64,000 bases of DNA. Origin: Clostridium akagii DSM 12554. GTDB lineage: Bacteria; Bacillota; Clostridia; Clostridiales; Clostridiaceae. Under the pieces are notes generated by a model that saw only the letters and a list, made by a program, of their open reading frames with translations, had not been told where the DNA came from and made no database searches. How positions within the stretch are numbered: position 1 is the stretch's first letter; the number at the start of each line of letters is the position of its first letter. The position numbers and the translations under genes are program-made. The stretch lies in NCBI RefSeq assembly GCF_000686725.1, contig NZ_JMLK01000007.1, forward strand, positions 62,001-126,000, written 5' to 3'. Positions 1 through 8,369 of this stretch are shown here, piece by piece.

Positions 1-1
1 G

Positions 2-469
2 GGCTATTCGTTGTTCCCATATGCAAAAGGTGATTTCGTAAAGAAGAGAATGGTAGATTGTACTGGAGAGGAAATATTAACAGAGGTATTATATCATCTA
101 AATTTCAAAGAGGATATGGAGAAAATCCTTAAAACATCTATTTGTATACCATGTATATTACCTTTTACAACTGCACAATTTTTAACTAGAGCAAAAGGGG
201 ATAGACCACAAATTATTCCAGAAGGTTCAACTAACTTAGCATTACTTGGACAGTTCTGTGAAATACCAGATGATGTAGTATTTACTATGGATTATTCCGT
301 AAGAAGTGCACAAACTGCTGTTTATAAATTCCTAAATTTAAATAAAACAGTTACGCCTATCTATAAAGGACAACACGATATTCGTGTAATGATTAATTCT
401 GCCATTGAACTTTTAAAGGATGATAATCTAAGTGAAGAATTGGTTGCATTAAAGTCTTTACTAAAATAA
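2..469 (+). CDS. ohyA: Oleate hydratase, C-terminal part (5' end outside window)
   Basis: This is the C-terminal ~155 residues of an oleate hydratase (MCRA family). These FAD enzymes add water to the cis-9 double bond of unsaturated fatty acids, giving 10-hydroxy fatty acids. The frame is open to the window edge, so the gene begins upstream; the apparent TTG start at 11 is simply a leucine codon in the conserved FPYAKGDFVKKRM stretch. The family's typical C-terminal segments are visible: TGEEILTEVLYHL, CIPCILPFTTAQF and SVRSAQTAVYKFL. The gene ends at TAA and is followed at once by a strong terminator, so it is the last gene of its transcript. Family assignment rests on remembered conserved blocks. 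The FAD-binding N-terminus cannot be checked here. Confidence 0.88.
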   Translation, partial: GYSLFPYAKGDFVKKRMVDCTGEEILTEVLYHLNFKEDMEKILKTSICIPCILPFTTAQFLTRAKGDRPQIIPEGSTNLALLGQFCEIPDDVVFTMDYSVRSAQTAVYKFLNLNKTVTPIYKGQHDIRVMINSAIELLKDDNLSEELVALKSLLK

Positions 470-472
470 TAA

Positions 473-520
473 AAAATGAGTCCTAAGCTTTAAATTGAAA
501 GCTTAGGACTCATTTTTTTA
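473..520 (+). terminator. Rho-independent terminator after oleate hydratase gene
   Basis: A perfect stem (ATGAGTCCTAAGCTT against AAGCTTAGGACTCAT, loop of about 8 nt) is followed by a run of seven T. It starts just after the stop codon at 469. Confidence 0.9.
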
Positions 521-539
521 TTCATAATAGTGACTCTTA

Positions 540-548
540 TGATATAAT
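540..548 (+). promoter_or_regulatory. Extended -10 promoter for the riboswitch-pbuX-xpt transcript
   Basis: TGATATAAT is an extended -10 element (TGn plus TATAAT at 543-548), about 20 bp upstream of the riboswitch aptamer. No good -35 hexamer sits at 17 bp, which fits an extended -10 promoter. The call is based on consensus match and position only. Confidence 0.5.
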
Positions 549-565
549 GGTTTATATCATACAAA

Positions 566-637
566 AACTCGTATAATATCGGTGATTTGGTCCGAAAGTT
601 TCTACCTGCTAGCCAAAAGAAATAGCAGACTACGAGG
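566..637 (+). promoter_or_regulatory. Purine riboswitch aptamer, guanine/xanthine class
   Basis: The three-way junction of the purine riboswitch is readable: P1 (CTCGTA with TACGAG), the J1/2 TATAATAT segment, P2 (CGG/CCG-type stem with a loop), the invariant AAGTTTCTACC core, P3 and the J3/1 GACTAC segment. The base that decides specificity (position 74 in the xpt numbering) is C, as in guanine-sensing members; adenine-sensing ones carry T. The gene context (xanthine permease and xanthine phosphoribosyltransferase) agrees. Confidence 0.93.
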
Positions 638-691
638 TAATGCGTTTTAAAGATGTATATAATATTGTTTATATATATCTTATTAAGCCCA

Positions 692-722
692 GTATCTCAA
701 TTTTTTTTGAGGTGCTTTTTTT
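692..722 (+). terminator. Riboswitch expression-platform terminator
   Basis: GTATCTCAA pairs with TTGAGGTGC (two G-U pairs) and is followed by seven T. The 5' arm TATCTC (693-698) can instead pair with GAGGTA (634-639), which overlaps the 3' strand of P1. This gives the expected switch: purine bound, P1 stable, terminator forms and pbuX-xpt is off; unbound, the antiterminator forms. Confidence 0.8.
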
Positions 723-806
723 GTTTTCATTAAACTAGGACATGTATATATAAGTGTTTATGTATGAGTAAATTTATTTTTTAACATAGAAGGAGAAGAA
801 TACAAC

Positions 807-2120
807 ATGGAAAAACTAAAGAATAGTGATGTTAGTGATGAACTAAATTATGGAATTGAAGATAAACCTAAAACTTTAATACAAATTTTGCTAGGATTTC
901 AACATATCTTTGCTGCTTTTGGTGGAATTATAGTTGTTCCAATAGTCATTTCAGCCGCACTAAAATTTGATGCAAAAACATCCACTGCTTTAATCAGTAG
1001 TGCAATATTAATGGCAGGTATAGCTACTTTTATCCAGTCAAAAAAGATAGGCCCAGTAGGAGCAAAAATAGCTTGTGTTATGGGAACAGATTTTACCTTT
1101 GTGGCTCCAGCTATTGCAGTAGGTTCAAAGTATGGATTACCTGGAATTTTAGGCGCAACTATTTTAGGTGGAGTACTTGTAATTATTTTAAGTTTTTTTA
1201 TTAAACCTTTAATGAAACTATTTCCACCAATTGTTACAGGAACAGTTGTTACATTAATAGGTTTAACTCTAATACCTGTGGCAATGGATTGGGCAGCAGG
1301 TGGAGCAGGATCAAAGGATTATGGAAGTTTAAAAAATATCGGTATTTCACTTTTAATAATGATAATAACATTACTCATAAATCACTATGGCAAAGGGCTA
1401 ATTAGTAGTGCATCGGTAATAATAGGAATGTTTGTAGGGTATTTAATTTGTATCCCTCTTGGTATGGTGAATTTCGGTTCGGTTTCCAGTGCAAGTTTAA
1501 TATCACTGCCACAAATTTTAGCACATGGCGTAAATTTTAGATTAGATGCAGTACTACCATTTGTACCAGCTTATCTAGTTTCAACGATTGGAACTGTTGG
1601 ATGTATTAAGGCAATTGGTGAAGTATCAAAAGTAAAATTAGATGATAAACGTATTGGCGCAGGTGTTTTATCGGATGGTGTTGGAAGTATGCTTGCAGGC
1701 TTTTTTGGAGCAATGCCAAATACCTCTTTTAGTCAGAATATTGGACTTATATCATTAACTAAGGTTGCAAGTCGTTACGTTACAATGATGGCAGGAATCA
1801 TACTAGTCATTTTAGGATTATTACCTAAATTTTCGGCACTTATAAATATAATGCCTCAGCCTGTCCTTGGTGGTGTAGGAATTGTAATGTTTGGAACAGT
1901 GGCAGCAGCTGGAATTCAAACTTTAAGCAAAGTAAAAATAAGCAACAGGAATTTATTAATTATGGCCACATCTATAGGTCTTGGTCTAGGGGTTACTTTC
2001 CGTCCCGATTTTTTAGCTAAACTTCCGGATGCTCTAAAGATGATATTTTCATCGGGAATTTCAACTGGAACAATTACAGCATTAGTATTAAATTTAATAT
2101 TAAAAGAAGACACAAAATAA
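807..2120 (+). CDS. pbuX: Xanthine permease (NCS2 nucleobase:cation symporter)
   Basis: This 437-residue polytopic membrane protein belongs to the NCS2/uracil-xanthine permease family and probably imports xanthine with a cation across the cytoplasmic membrane. About a dozen hydrophobic segments are visible. Family blocks include QHIFAAFGGIIVVPIV near the N-terminus, the glycine-rich DGVGSMLAGFFGAMPNTSFSQN stretch around 290-310, and the C-terminal QPVLGGVGIVMFG segment. The start has a good Shine-Dalgarno site (AGAAGGAGAAG). The guanine-class riboswitch upstream and xpt 20 bp downstream make xanthine the likely substrate rather than uracil. In Bacillus subtilis the order is xpt-pbuX; here it is reversed. 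Confidence 0.92.
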   Translation: MEKLKNSDVSDELNYGIEDKPKTLIQILLGFQHIFAAFGGIIVVPIVISAALKFDAKTSTALISSAILMAGIATFIQSKKIGPVGAKIACVMGTDFTFVAPAIAVGSKYGLPGILGATILGGVLVIILSFFIKPLMKLFPPIVTGTVVTLIGLTLIPVAMDWAAGGAGSKDYGSLKNIGISLLIMIITLLINHYGKGLISSASVIIGMFVGYLICIPLGMVNFGSVSSASLISLPQILAHGVNFRLDAVLPFVPAYLVSTIGTVGCIKAIGEVSKVKLDDKRIGAGVLSDGVGSMLAGFFGAMPNTSFSQNIGLISLTKVASRYVTMMAGIILVILGLLPKFSALINIMPQPVLGGVGIVMFGTVAAAGIQTLSKVKISNRNLLIMATSIGLGLGVTFRPDFLAKLPDALKMIFSSGISTGTITALVLNLILKEDTK

Positions 2121-2140
2121 AAATCATTGAGGAGTAATAG

Positions 2141-2713
2141 ATGAAATCATTAAAAAAACGTATAATTGAAGAAGGACATGCATTAAATAAAGATGTTTTA
2201 AAGGTTGATTCATTTCTTAATCATCAGGTAGATGCTAATTTAATGTATGAAGTAGGAACATATTTTAAGGATTATTTTAAGGAACATGGAATTACAAAAG
2301 TATTTACAATTGAAAGTTCGGGTATTGCACCAGCGGCTATGGCAGCACTACAAATGGATTTGAAACTTATAATATTAAAAAAACAAAATTCTAAGATTTT
2401 AAAGGGAGAGGTTTATCAGACTACGGTGCATTCATTTACAAAGGATACAGACTATGAATTAACCCTTTCTAAGAAATATATAGGTAAAGATGATAAAGTT
2501 TTGCTCATTGATGATTTTCTCGCAAATGGTGAGGCTGCAATGGGTGTAGCGCGTATAATTGAAGAAGCAGGAGCTAAACTTTCTGGGATAGGAATTGTCA
2601 TTGAAAAATCTTTCCAGCCTGGAAGAAAAATATTAGAGAATAAGGGATATGATATATATTCTTTAGCTAGAATAGCTAGATTAGACAAAAATGTAGTTGA
2701 GTTTTTAGATTAA
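2141..2713 (+). CDS. xpt: Xanthine phosphoribosyltransferase
   Basis: This 190-residue cytoplasmic enzyme converts xanthine and PRPP to XMP for purine salvage. The PRPP-binding signature [14 protein letters not shown] lies at about residues 120-133, the N-terminal region matches the Xpt type (residues 1-30), and its length is normal for the family. It lies 20 bp after pbuX with a GAGG ribosome site, so the two genes form one operon under the guanine-class riboswitch. A terminator follows at 2745. Alternatives such as adenine or guanine phosphoribosyltransferases are less likely, given the N-terminal sequence and the partner permease. Confidence 0.93.
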   Translation: MKSLKKRIIEEGHALNKDVLKVDSFLNHQVDANLMYEVGTYFKDYFKEHGITKVFTIESSGIAPAAMAALQMDLKLIILKKQNSKILKGEVYQTTVHSFTKDTDYELTLSKKYIGKDDKVLLIDDFLANGEAAMGVARIIEEAGAKLSGIGIVIEKSFQPGRKILENKGYDIYSLARIARLDKNVVEFLD

Positions 2714-2744
2714 ATTCATTAGTGATTTGTAAGATTTTTAATGA

Positions 2745-2779
2745 AAAAGGTTCTGACGATTTTGTTAGAACCTTTTTTA
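2745..2779 (+). terminator. Terminator after xpt (possibly bidirectional)
   Basis: An AAAAGGTTCTGAC/GTTAGAACCTTTTTT stem-loop with A and T tracts on either side. It can end xpt on the plus strand and the small ORF 2783-3160 on the minus strand. Its sequence closely resembles the hairpin at 3163-3202. Confidence 0.85.
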
Positions 2780-2782
2780 TAT

Positions 2783-3160
2783 CTAAATTTCGTCATTAAT
2801 ACTTTCTAGCATAGTAGCAAATTCTTCTGGACTTTTTATATCTAAGTACATATCAATAAGTGTCTTAGTAGACATTTTATTATAGCCTTTAGTACCATTT
2901 TCTAGTATTTCACTTAAAACGGTGATAAAGGTTTCGTTACTTTTATCTATATTCTTAAGCATCTTATCTGTTTTGTTTTTAATTAACTCATCTTTAATTT
3001 TGTCTCTTAATAGTTCTGAGTAGTTTTCCATATATTTTTGTATTTCTTCAGGGTACTGAGAATAATTACCAGATATAATATCTTCAAATTTAAACACGGT
3101 ATCACTTCCAATCATAAATAAAACTGATTTTATTATATCTAAAGTAGGAGCAAATATCAA
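2783..3160 (-). CDS. Hypothetical protein, possible 5'-truncated gene
   Basis: An open frame of 125 codons on the minus strand, with no family recognised. The product would be charged and mostly helical, rich in Lys/Glu/Ile, with no signal peptide or clear membrane segment. The first possible start (TTG at 3160) comes directly after the T-tract of the hairpin at 3163-3202 and has no Shine-Dalgarno site. The next ATG (residue 17) has none either. The frame stays open upstream into the hairpin, so it may be the C-terminal remnant of a longer gene whose 5' part is lost. It is bracketed by two nearly identical hairpins. Whether it is translated is uncertain. Confidence 0.35.
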   Translation of the reverse strand: MIFAPTLDIIKSVLFMIGSDTVFKFEDIISGNYSQYPEEIQKYMENYSELLRDKIKDELIKNKTDKMLKNIDKSNETFITVLSEILENGTKGYNKMSTKTLIDMYLDIKSPEEFATMLESINDEI

Positions 3161-3162
3161 AT

Positions 3163-3202
3163 AAAAAAAGGTTCCTACGATTTTTTGTGGGAACCTTTTT
3201 TT
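3163..3202 (-). terminator. Terminator after the chemoreceptor gene
   Basis: AAAAAAAGGTTCCTAC pairs with GTGGGAACCTTTTTT. It lies just past the stop codon of the minus-strand chemoreceptor gene, and tracts on both sides allow bidirectional function. Confidence 0.8.
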
Positions 3203-3216
3203 AGGCAGTTATCTTT

Positions 3217-4917
3217 TTATAGTTTAAATTTAAGTACCATTTCATTTAATCTTTGTGCAAGTTCTGTCTGACTCTTTGCTGTCATTGATACTAAAGCGAT
3301 GGATTTTGTAGTTTCTTCAACACTATCTTTAATTGTTTCAGCATTTTCAGATGATTTTTGTGAAATATCTGCCATATTTCCTACAGCTACACTGACTTGA
3401 TTAATTGTAGCATTAAGTTCTTCTGACATTGAGGCTATTTCCTCCGACATTTTACTTATAAAATGGGAATCATTATAGTACTGGTCAGCTGTATCTATAA
3501 AAGATTCAAATTGCGAATTTACATTTGTATTTATAAATTGTAATATTTCATTACTGTGATCAGATAGATTTTCAAATGCCATTTGGACTTTTGAAATCGT
3601 TCCATGGATAGAAGTTACAGCATCAGAGGACTGCTCAGCAAGCTTTCTAACTTCATCTGCAACAACTGCAAAACCTTGACCATGTTCTCCTGCTCTTGCA
3701 GCTTCTATTGCAGCATTTAGCGCTAATAGATTTGTTTGATCTGCAATTTTTGCTATAGTATCAGCCATATTACTTATTTCTCCAACTACTTTACCATCTT
3801 CAATAGATTTTAATATCTTTTGTTTTTGTTTTTCATAAACATTGTTAGATTCTTGTATGGAAGATTTGGCCTTGGCTTGTACATTTGTAGCTCTATCAAT
3901 GGACTGGCTTGAATTGTTACTTCCTTCCATGGATTTATCAGATAATTCATTTATACTTGCATCAACTTCTTGTATTGATGCTGTAATTTCTTCAGCTGAA
4001 GCACTAGCTTCTTGAACACCATTAGCTATTTTTCCAACTGCATTATTTATGTTTTCTGACTTTAGTGCAAGCTCTTCAACAGTTACTGAAAGTTCCTCAC
4101 TAGAAGCACTCATTTCCTGGGAATTTTCTATAATTGTTTTCACTAAGTTTTTAACATTTTCTTGGGCTGTATTTAGTGCTGTTGCAGTTTCAGAAAATTC
4201 ATCACCTCTTGTTGTAGGAGCAGGGGTGGATAGATCAAATTCAGCAAGCCTTTCTGCTAAATGTTTAATTTTCAATAAAGGCTTATTGATATTCTTTGAA
4301 ACAATAATACCTAAACCTATTGCAAGTAAGACACCTACTATAATTAATAGGATGATGATTTTATTATCATTTTTAAATAATGAATTATTATTATTGCTTA
4401 AATTTTTTGTTGCGGTAAGATTATTATTAATATTCTTATTTAAACTGGAAGTCATTGCATTTGCTATTTCAGGGATATTGTTATACTGAGCTAATGCGTC
4501 ATCATAACTATTTGATTCAATGGATTTTAATATATCTTCACTTAATTTAATATACTTTGCCTCTTGAGATAAGTAGGCCGTCCATGTTTTATCCACAGCT
4601 GAATTTACTTGTAAATCACTTAAATTTTGAATATATTGTTGAATCTCAGCTCTATTTTTATGGATGTCAATTTCTAAATCAGCTTTTGCAGAATCATCAC
4701 GTATATAAAGTAATTTTAAAAAATCATTTTGAATTTGTGTTAAATCCTGTTTACTGGCCTCCGACATAAAAACACTTTGCATTCCAACAGAATACATGGC
4801 ATTTGAGTTATTAGATACAGTTTTTAACGATAATGATGATATAACACCCACTACCACAATTAATAAAGCAACTAATACAAATGATAAAACCAATTTTGTC
4901 CTTACTTTTAATTTCAA
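3217..4917 (-). CDS. Methyl-accepting chemotaxis protein
   Basis: A transmembrane chemoreceptor of about 566 residues. An N-terminal membrane helix (about 10-30) is followed by a four-helix-bundle type periplasmic-side sensor (about 35-185), a second membrane helix (about 188-210), a HAMP linker (about 212-265) and a long cytoplasmic signalling coiled coil. The strongly conserved hairpin tip, around [20 protein letters not shown] and [15 protein letters not shown], is intact, so it should contact CheW/CheA. I place the start at the TTG at 4917 (AAGGGGG with 7-nt spacing) rather than 18 nt upstream, where the G-tract itself would be coding. The ligand is unknown. No che genes lie nearby. Confidence 0.9.
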   Translation of the reverse strand: MKLKVRTKLVLSFVLVALLIVVVGVISSLSLKTVSNNSNAMYSVGMQSVFMSEASKQDLTQIQNDFLKLLYIRDDSAKADLEIDIHKNRAEIQQYIQNLSDLQVNSAVDKTWTAYLSQEAKYIKLSEDILKSIESNSYDDALAQYNNIPEIANAMTSSLNKNINNNLTATKNLSNNNNSLFKNDNKIIILLIIVGVLLAIGLGIIVSKNINKPLLKIKHLAERLAEFDLSTPAPTTRGDEFSETATALNTAQENVKNLVKTIIENSQEMSASSEELSVTVEELALKSENINNAVGKIANGVQEASASAEEITASIQEVDASINELSDKSMEGSNNSSQSIDRATNVQAKAKSSIQESNNVYEKQKQKILKSIEDGKVVGEISNMADTIAKIADQTNLLALNAAIEAARAGEHGQGFAVVADEVRKLAEQSSDAVTSIHGTISKVQMAFENLSDHSNEILQFINTNVNSQFESFIDTADQYYNDSHFISKMSEEIASMSEELNATINQVSVAVGNMADISQKSSENAETIKDSVEETTKSIALVSMTAKSQTELAQRLNEMVLKFKL

Positions 4918-5187
4918 AATAGGTCCCCCTTTCAAATCTTAATTTATTATTGTAACTTTAAGCTAAAAAATCACCATTTATATATTAACCAATGAGTTGT
5001 ATGGGTTATATGGGTTATAATATATTATATATTATAATAAAAGTAAATTCTACATTTTTATCATTTCTTTTTTTAATAATCAGCAATATATGGTGTGAAA
5101 AACCACCGAATTATCTAAAATTAGCAATGAATGATTTATTTCATCATAAATATCCACGAATACGTATTGTAAAAAAAGGTTAAAATA

Positions 5188-5239
5188 TTGACATTTAATC
5201 ATTTATAATATAATCTGATATATGAAATGAATGTTCATT
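5188..5239 (+). promoter_or_regulatory. Promoter and TetR-type operator upstream of the TetR-ferritin-ADH genes
   Basis: TTGACA at 5188-5193 and TATAAT at 5209-5214 (15-bp spacing) are followed by the inverted repeat AATGAA-TG-TTCATT (5226-5239), just before the TetR gene's ribosome site. The position between promoter and start suggests autorepression. The rest of the 4918-5261 gap shows no gene; a 63-codon frame there has no ribosome site or recognisable sequence. Confidence 0.55.
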
Positions 5240-5261
5240 CCAAAGGAGGATTTTTAATTTA

Positions 5262-5822
5262 ATGGATAAGAAAGCTTTGATTTTGCGAAGTACACTAAAG
5301 CTTATTACTGAAAATGGTTTTCACGCAACACCTGTATCTCTTATTGCCAGTGATTCTGGCGTTGCAGCAGGGACAATATATAGGTATTTCAAAAATAAGG
5401 ATGATATTATTAATGAGCTATATGCCTATGTAAAAAAAAATTTTAATGATGCTATTTTAGAGGGCATGCAAGAAGGAATTACGGAAAAAGATGAGTATGG
5501 TTTGAAGTGGAAAAATATGATCAATTATTTTATTAAAAACCCTTTAGAGGCTAAATTTATGGATCAGTTTGCTACATCTCCATTTATAAATAAAGATATA
5601 GTTAAAAGTAGTTTGGCTAGGTATTCCCATCTAAAAGATCTTTATAAAAGAGCTATTAACTCTCAGACCATTAGGGATGTGTCCTATGAAGCTGTAATGG
5701 TAGCCATGCTTGGAACAGTAAATCAATTATATAGAACAAACAATTCAGATATGTTTAAAGTTGATGAAAAAGTTATAAATGAGGTTTTTGAAATTTTTTG
5801 GATTGGAATAAAAAAAATATAG
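5262..5822 (+). CDS. TetR/AcrR family transcriptional regulator
   Basis: A 186-residue one-domain repressor. The N-terminal helix-turn-helix is clear at about residues 8-52 (ITENGFHATPVSLIA ... GTIYRYFKNKDDII). The C-terminal ligand-binding half is not assignable to a ligand. The start has the strong site AAAGGAGGA. The gene lies 22 bp upstream of the ferritin-like gene and is probably cotranscribed with it and the dehydrogenase. The inverted repeat at 5226-5239 is a good candidate for its own operator. The likely role is control of the three-gene unit in response to a small molecule, redox or aldehyde stress; the effector cannot be told from sequence. Confidence 0.9.
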   Translation: MDKKALILRSTLKLITENGFHATPVSLIASDSGVAAGTIYRYFKNKDDIINELYAYVKKNFNDAILEGMQEGITEKDEYGLKWKNMINYFIKNPLEAKFMDQFATSPFINKDIVKSSLARYSHLKDLYKRAINSQTIRDVSYEAVMVAMLGTVNQLYRTNNSDMFKVDEKVINEVFEIFWIGIKKI

Positions 5823-5844
5823 TTATTTATCAGGAGGATTTTAT

Positions 5845-6249
5845 ATGAGTATTTTTGGAATAACAAAAGGAACAGAATTGGAAGAACAAGTAGATAAAAA
5901 TTGCATAGGCGAAGAAAAGGGAGCATCACTTTACACTGCTTTAGCATTGCTAGCTAAAGAAGGCGGTCAGGATGAAGTCTCAGAGGCACTTTTAAATATT
6001 GCTATGGATGAAGCACGACATGCTGGCTTATACGCTGTACTAAATGGACATTCAAATCAAGATATTTTTAACACTCTAAGTAAAATGTCGCCACTTGAAA
6101 CTGCAGCTGGAGATAGATTATCTGAATTTGCTAAACTTGCAGGTAATCTTGGATTAGATGAGGCTGCTGATAAAATTCAAGCTGTTGCATTAGATGAAGT
6201 CCGTCATGGTGAAGTGCTTAAAAGTCTAGTAGAGAAATTTTCCAGGTAA
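5845..6249 (+). CDS. Ferritin-like diiron protein (rubrerythrin-type, no rubredoxin domain)
   Basis: A 134-residue four-helix protein of the rubrerythrin/ferritin-like superfamily. Carboxylate and histidine ligand motifs are visible: EE at 23-24, E56-xx-H59 (DEARH) and E118-xx-H121 (DEVRH). The C-terminal rubredoxin CxxC pair of classical rubrerythrin is absent, so this is the short form. Such proteins commonly reduce peroxide in anaerobes, but without rubredoxin an outside electron donor would be needed. It follows the TetR gene with its own CAGGAGG site and precedes the alcohol dehydrogenase gene. A role in oxidative-stress defence is inferred from family and context. Confidence 0.85.
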   Translation: MSIFGITKGTELEEQVDKNCIGEEKGASLYTALALLAKEGGQDEVSEALLNIAMDEARHAGLYAVLNGHSNQDIFNTLSKMSPLETAAGDRLSEFAKLAGNLGLDEAADKIQAVALDEVRHGEVLKSLVEKFSR

Positions 6250-6302
6250 AAGTAATAAATAAGTAAGGTAAAAACTAATATTAAAATAGAGGAGATTATA
6301 CT

Positions 6303-7466
6303 ATGTTAAATTTTGATTATTCAATCCCTACAAAAATATTTTTTGGAAGGAATAAAATAGAAGTACTTGCAGAGCAAGTTAAGAATTATGGTTCTAGAGT
6401 TTTACTTGTCTACGGCGGCGGTAGCATAAAAAGAAGTGGTTTATATGGCAAAATTGTGGACATTTTTAATAAAAGTGAGATAAGTTTTTTTGAACTACCA
6501 GGCGTGGAACCTAATCCAAGAGTAACAACAGTAAAAAAGGGCGTTGAAATATGTAGAGAGAATAAAATAGATATTATACTTGCTGTAGGCGGAGGAAGTA
6601 CAATTGATTGTGCAAAAGTTATAGCAGCAGGTTATTATTATGATGGCGATGTTTGGGATATAGTTGTTGATCCAAGAAAAATTACTAAGATTCTTCCAAT
6701 TGCTACGGTATTAACACTGGCAGCTACTGGTTCTGAAATGGATGCAGGTGCAGTAATTACAAATTTAGCAACTAGTGAAAAATTAGGTACTGGACATAAA
6801 GACATGAATCCCAAGTTTTCAATACTGGACCCAACTTATACATTTTCAGTACCTGCAAATCAAACGGCAGCGGGTACAGCAGATATAATGAGTCATATTT
6901 TTGAAGTTTATTTTAGTAATACAAATTCAGCTTTTGTGCAAAACAGAATGGCAGAAGCACTTCTTAAAACTTGCATAAACTATGGTAAAAAAGCTATTGA
7001 TGAGCCTGAAAATTATGAAGCAAGATCAAACTTAATGTGGACTTCAAGTCTTGCTATAAATGGTCTATTAAGTTATGGAAAAGAAACAGAGTGGAGTGTT
7101 CATGGAATGGAACATGAATTAAGTGCATTTTATGATATTACCCATGGAGTTGGACTTGCAATTTTAACACCACATTGGATGGAATATGCGCTTAATGACA
7201 AAACATTAAATAAGTTTGTTGAATATGGAGTAAATGTTTGGGGACTTGATGCTAGTGGTGATAAATATGAAATCGCTCATAGTGCTATAAAAAAGACTAG
7301 AGAGTTTTTTGTAACATTAGGTATACCTTCTACATTAAAAGAAATTGGAATTGGGGAAGAAAAATTAGAGAAAATGGCAAATCAAGCTACAGTGAGAGGA
7401 AATCTTGGCAGCTTTAAGCCTTTAGAAGCTGAGGATGTATTAAACATATATAAAGCTTCTTTATAA
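6303..7466 (+). CDS. bdhA: Iron-containing alcohol dehydrogenase, butanol-dehydrogenase type
   Basis: A 387-residue group III iron-dependent alcohol dehydrogenase, closest in pattern to clostridial NAD(P)H-dependent butanol dehydrogenases (BdhA/BdhB), which reduce butyraldehyde or other aldehydes to alcohols. The nucleotide-binding GGGSTID motif is at 96-102. Probable metal ligands are D194, H198, H267 and H281, with HGMEHELSAFYDITHG in the expected place. Length is typical. The gene is the third of the TetR-ferritin-like unit (53-bp gap, GAGGAG site) and is followed by a terminator. The same family includes YqhD and lactaldehyde reductase types, so the exact aldehyde is not certain. Confidence 0.9.
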   Translation: MLNFDYSIPTKIFFGRNKIEVLAEQVKNYGSRVLLVYGGGSIKRSGLYGKIVDIFNKSEISFFELPGVEPNPRVTTVKKGVEICRENKIDIILAVGGGSTIDCAKVIAAGYYYDGDVWDIVVDPRKITKILPIATVLTLAATGSEMDAGAVITNLATSEKLGTGHKDMNPKFSILDPTYTFSVPANQTAAGTADIMSHIFEVYFSNTNSAFVQNRMAEALLKTCINYGKKAIDEPENYEARSNLMWTSSLAINGLLSYGKETEWSVHGMEHELSAFYDITHGVGLAILTPHWMEYALNDKTLNKFVEYGVNVWGLDASGDKYEIAHSAIKKTREFFVTLGIPSTLKEIGIGEEKLEKMANQATVRGNLGSFKPLEAEDVLNIYKASL

Positions 7467-7514
7467 CTGGAAGCTTCAGCATATTTATTATTTATTGAAA
7501 AATACAATTCACCA

Positions 7515-7559
7515 ATAAAAGACCATCGGATTATAAAAAATAATTCGGTGGTCTTTTAT
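7515..7559 (+). terminator. Terminator after the butanol dehydrogenase gene
   Basis: ATAAAAGACCATCGGATTA pairs with TAATTCGGTGGTCTTTTAT (G-U pairs tolerated) across a short A-rich loop and ends in T residues. Confidence 0.8.
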
Positions 7560-7563
7560 TAGC

Positions 7564-7616
7564 TACAATATACAACAAAAGTGTATATTGTAAAATTTAC
7601 TTTGTAAAGGTATAAT
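7564..7616 (+). promoter_or_regulatory. Promoter with overlapping 11-bp inverted repeat upstream of the LytTR/kinase operon
   Basis: TACAATATACA (7564-7574) and TGTATATTGTA (7582-7592) form a perfect 11-bp inverted repeat with a 7-bp centre. The right arm overlaps a plausible -35 (TTGTAA, 7588-7593), which is 17 bp from TATAAT (7611-7616). The geometry suggests an operator that blocks the -35 region. The binding protein is unknown; the LytTR regulator itself prefers direct repeats. Confidence 0.6.
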
Positions 7617-7649
7617 TTGTTTTAAGATAATTGAAATGAAGGGGATACT

Positions 7650-8369
7650 ATGCAAAAAAAAATCGCCATATGTGATGATGAAGAACTGCAAATAGAGTTG
7701 CTTTCAAAGTTTGTAGTAGATTGGGCAAAAAAATCATCAAAAGACATTGAAATCTCATCATATAAAAGTGCTGAAAGTTTCTATTTTCAGTGGAGTAATG
7801 ATAAAAGCTTTGACATTTTGCTTCTTGATATTCAAATGCCTGGTGAAAACGGAATTGAACTGGCTAAAAGGATCAGAAAGTCAGATGAAAATCTGTCCAT
7901 TATTTTTATTACAGGTTTATCGGATTACATGGACCAGGGTTATGATGTATCAGCTCTTCATTATCTTATAAAGCCTGTGAAAGAGTACAAGTTGTATGCT
8001 TGCCTTGATAAAGCTTGTAGGAAAATAATTAGACAACAGAAATTTATCATGGCTTATGCTAACAGCATGAATATACGTATTATGCAAGAAAATATTGTTT
8101 ACGTGGAAGCCTTTGCCCATGGCGTTTTAATTCAAACTACAAAGAATAGTTACGAAGTCAATAGGAGTATAGGAAAACTTGAAAAAGAACTTGATTGTAC
8201 AATGTTTGTTAGATGCCATCGTTCTTATTTGGCTAGCTTAAAATATATTTCTAAAATTGGCAAGTCAGGTATTACCCTTGATAGCAATAAAATAATCCCA
8301 GTTAGTAGAAGGATTTATAATGATATTAATAAAGCATTTATAACTTACTACAGGGGGAATAAATCATGA
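7650..8369 (+). CDS. LytTR-family response regulator (AgrA/BlpR-like)
   Basis: A 239-residue two-domain regulator. The receiver domain (about 3-120) has the acidic pocket (CDDEE at 8-12), the phosphoacceptor D60 in LLLDIQMPG and the conserved Lys in HYLIKPV near 110. The C-terminal LytTR DNA-binding domain (about 135-235) shows the usual VYVEA and FVRCHRSYLASL patterns. The start has an AAGGGG site. The kinase gene overlaps its stop codon (ATGA), indicating translational coupling. The likely target is the ABC exporter operon downstream, which carries a LytTR-type direct repeat at 9106-9140. In Firmicutes this arrangement often controls peptide export or immunity. Confidence 0.92.
   Translation: MQKKIAICDDEELQIELLSKFVVDWAKKSSKDIEISSYKSAESFYFQWSNDKSFDILLLDIQMPGENGIELAKRIRKSDENLSIIFITGLSDYMDQGYDVSALHYLIKPVKEYKLYACLDKACRKIIRQQKFIMAYANSMNIRIMQENIVYVEAFAHGVLIQTTKNSYEVNRSIGKLEKELDCTMFVRCHRSYLASLKYISKIGKSGITLDSNKIIPVSRRIYNDINKAFITYYRGNKS

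Noticed and set aside
4049-4489. 146-codon ORF opposite the chemoreceptor gene
   Set aside because: It is antisense to a well-conserved coding region, with no ribosome site and no recognisable product.
4992-5183. 63-codon plus-strand ORF before the TetR gene
   Set aside because: No ribosome site, low-complexity hydrophobic translation, and it lies over a promoter region.
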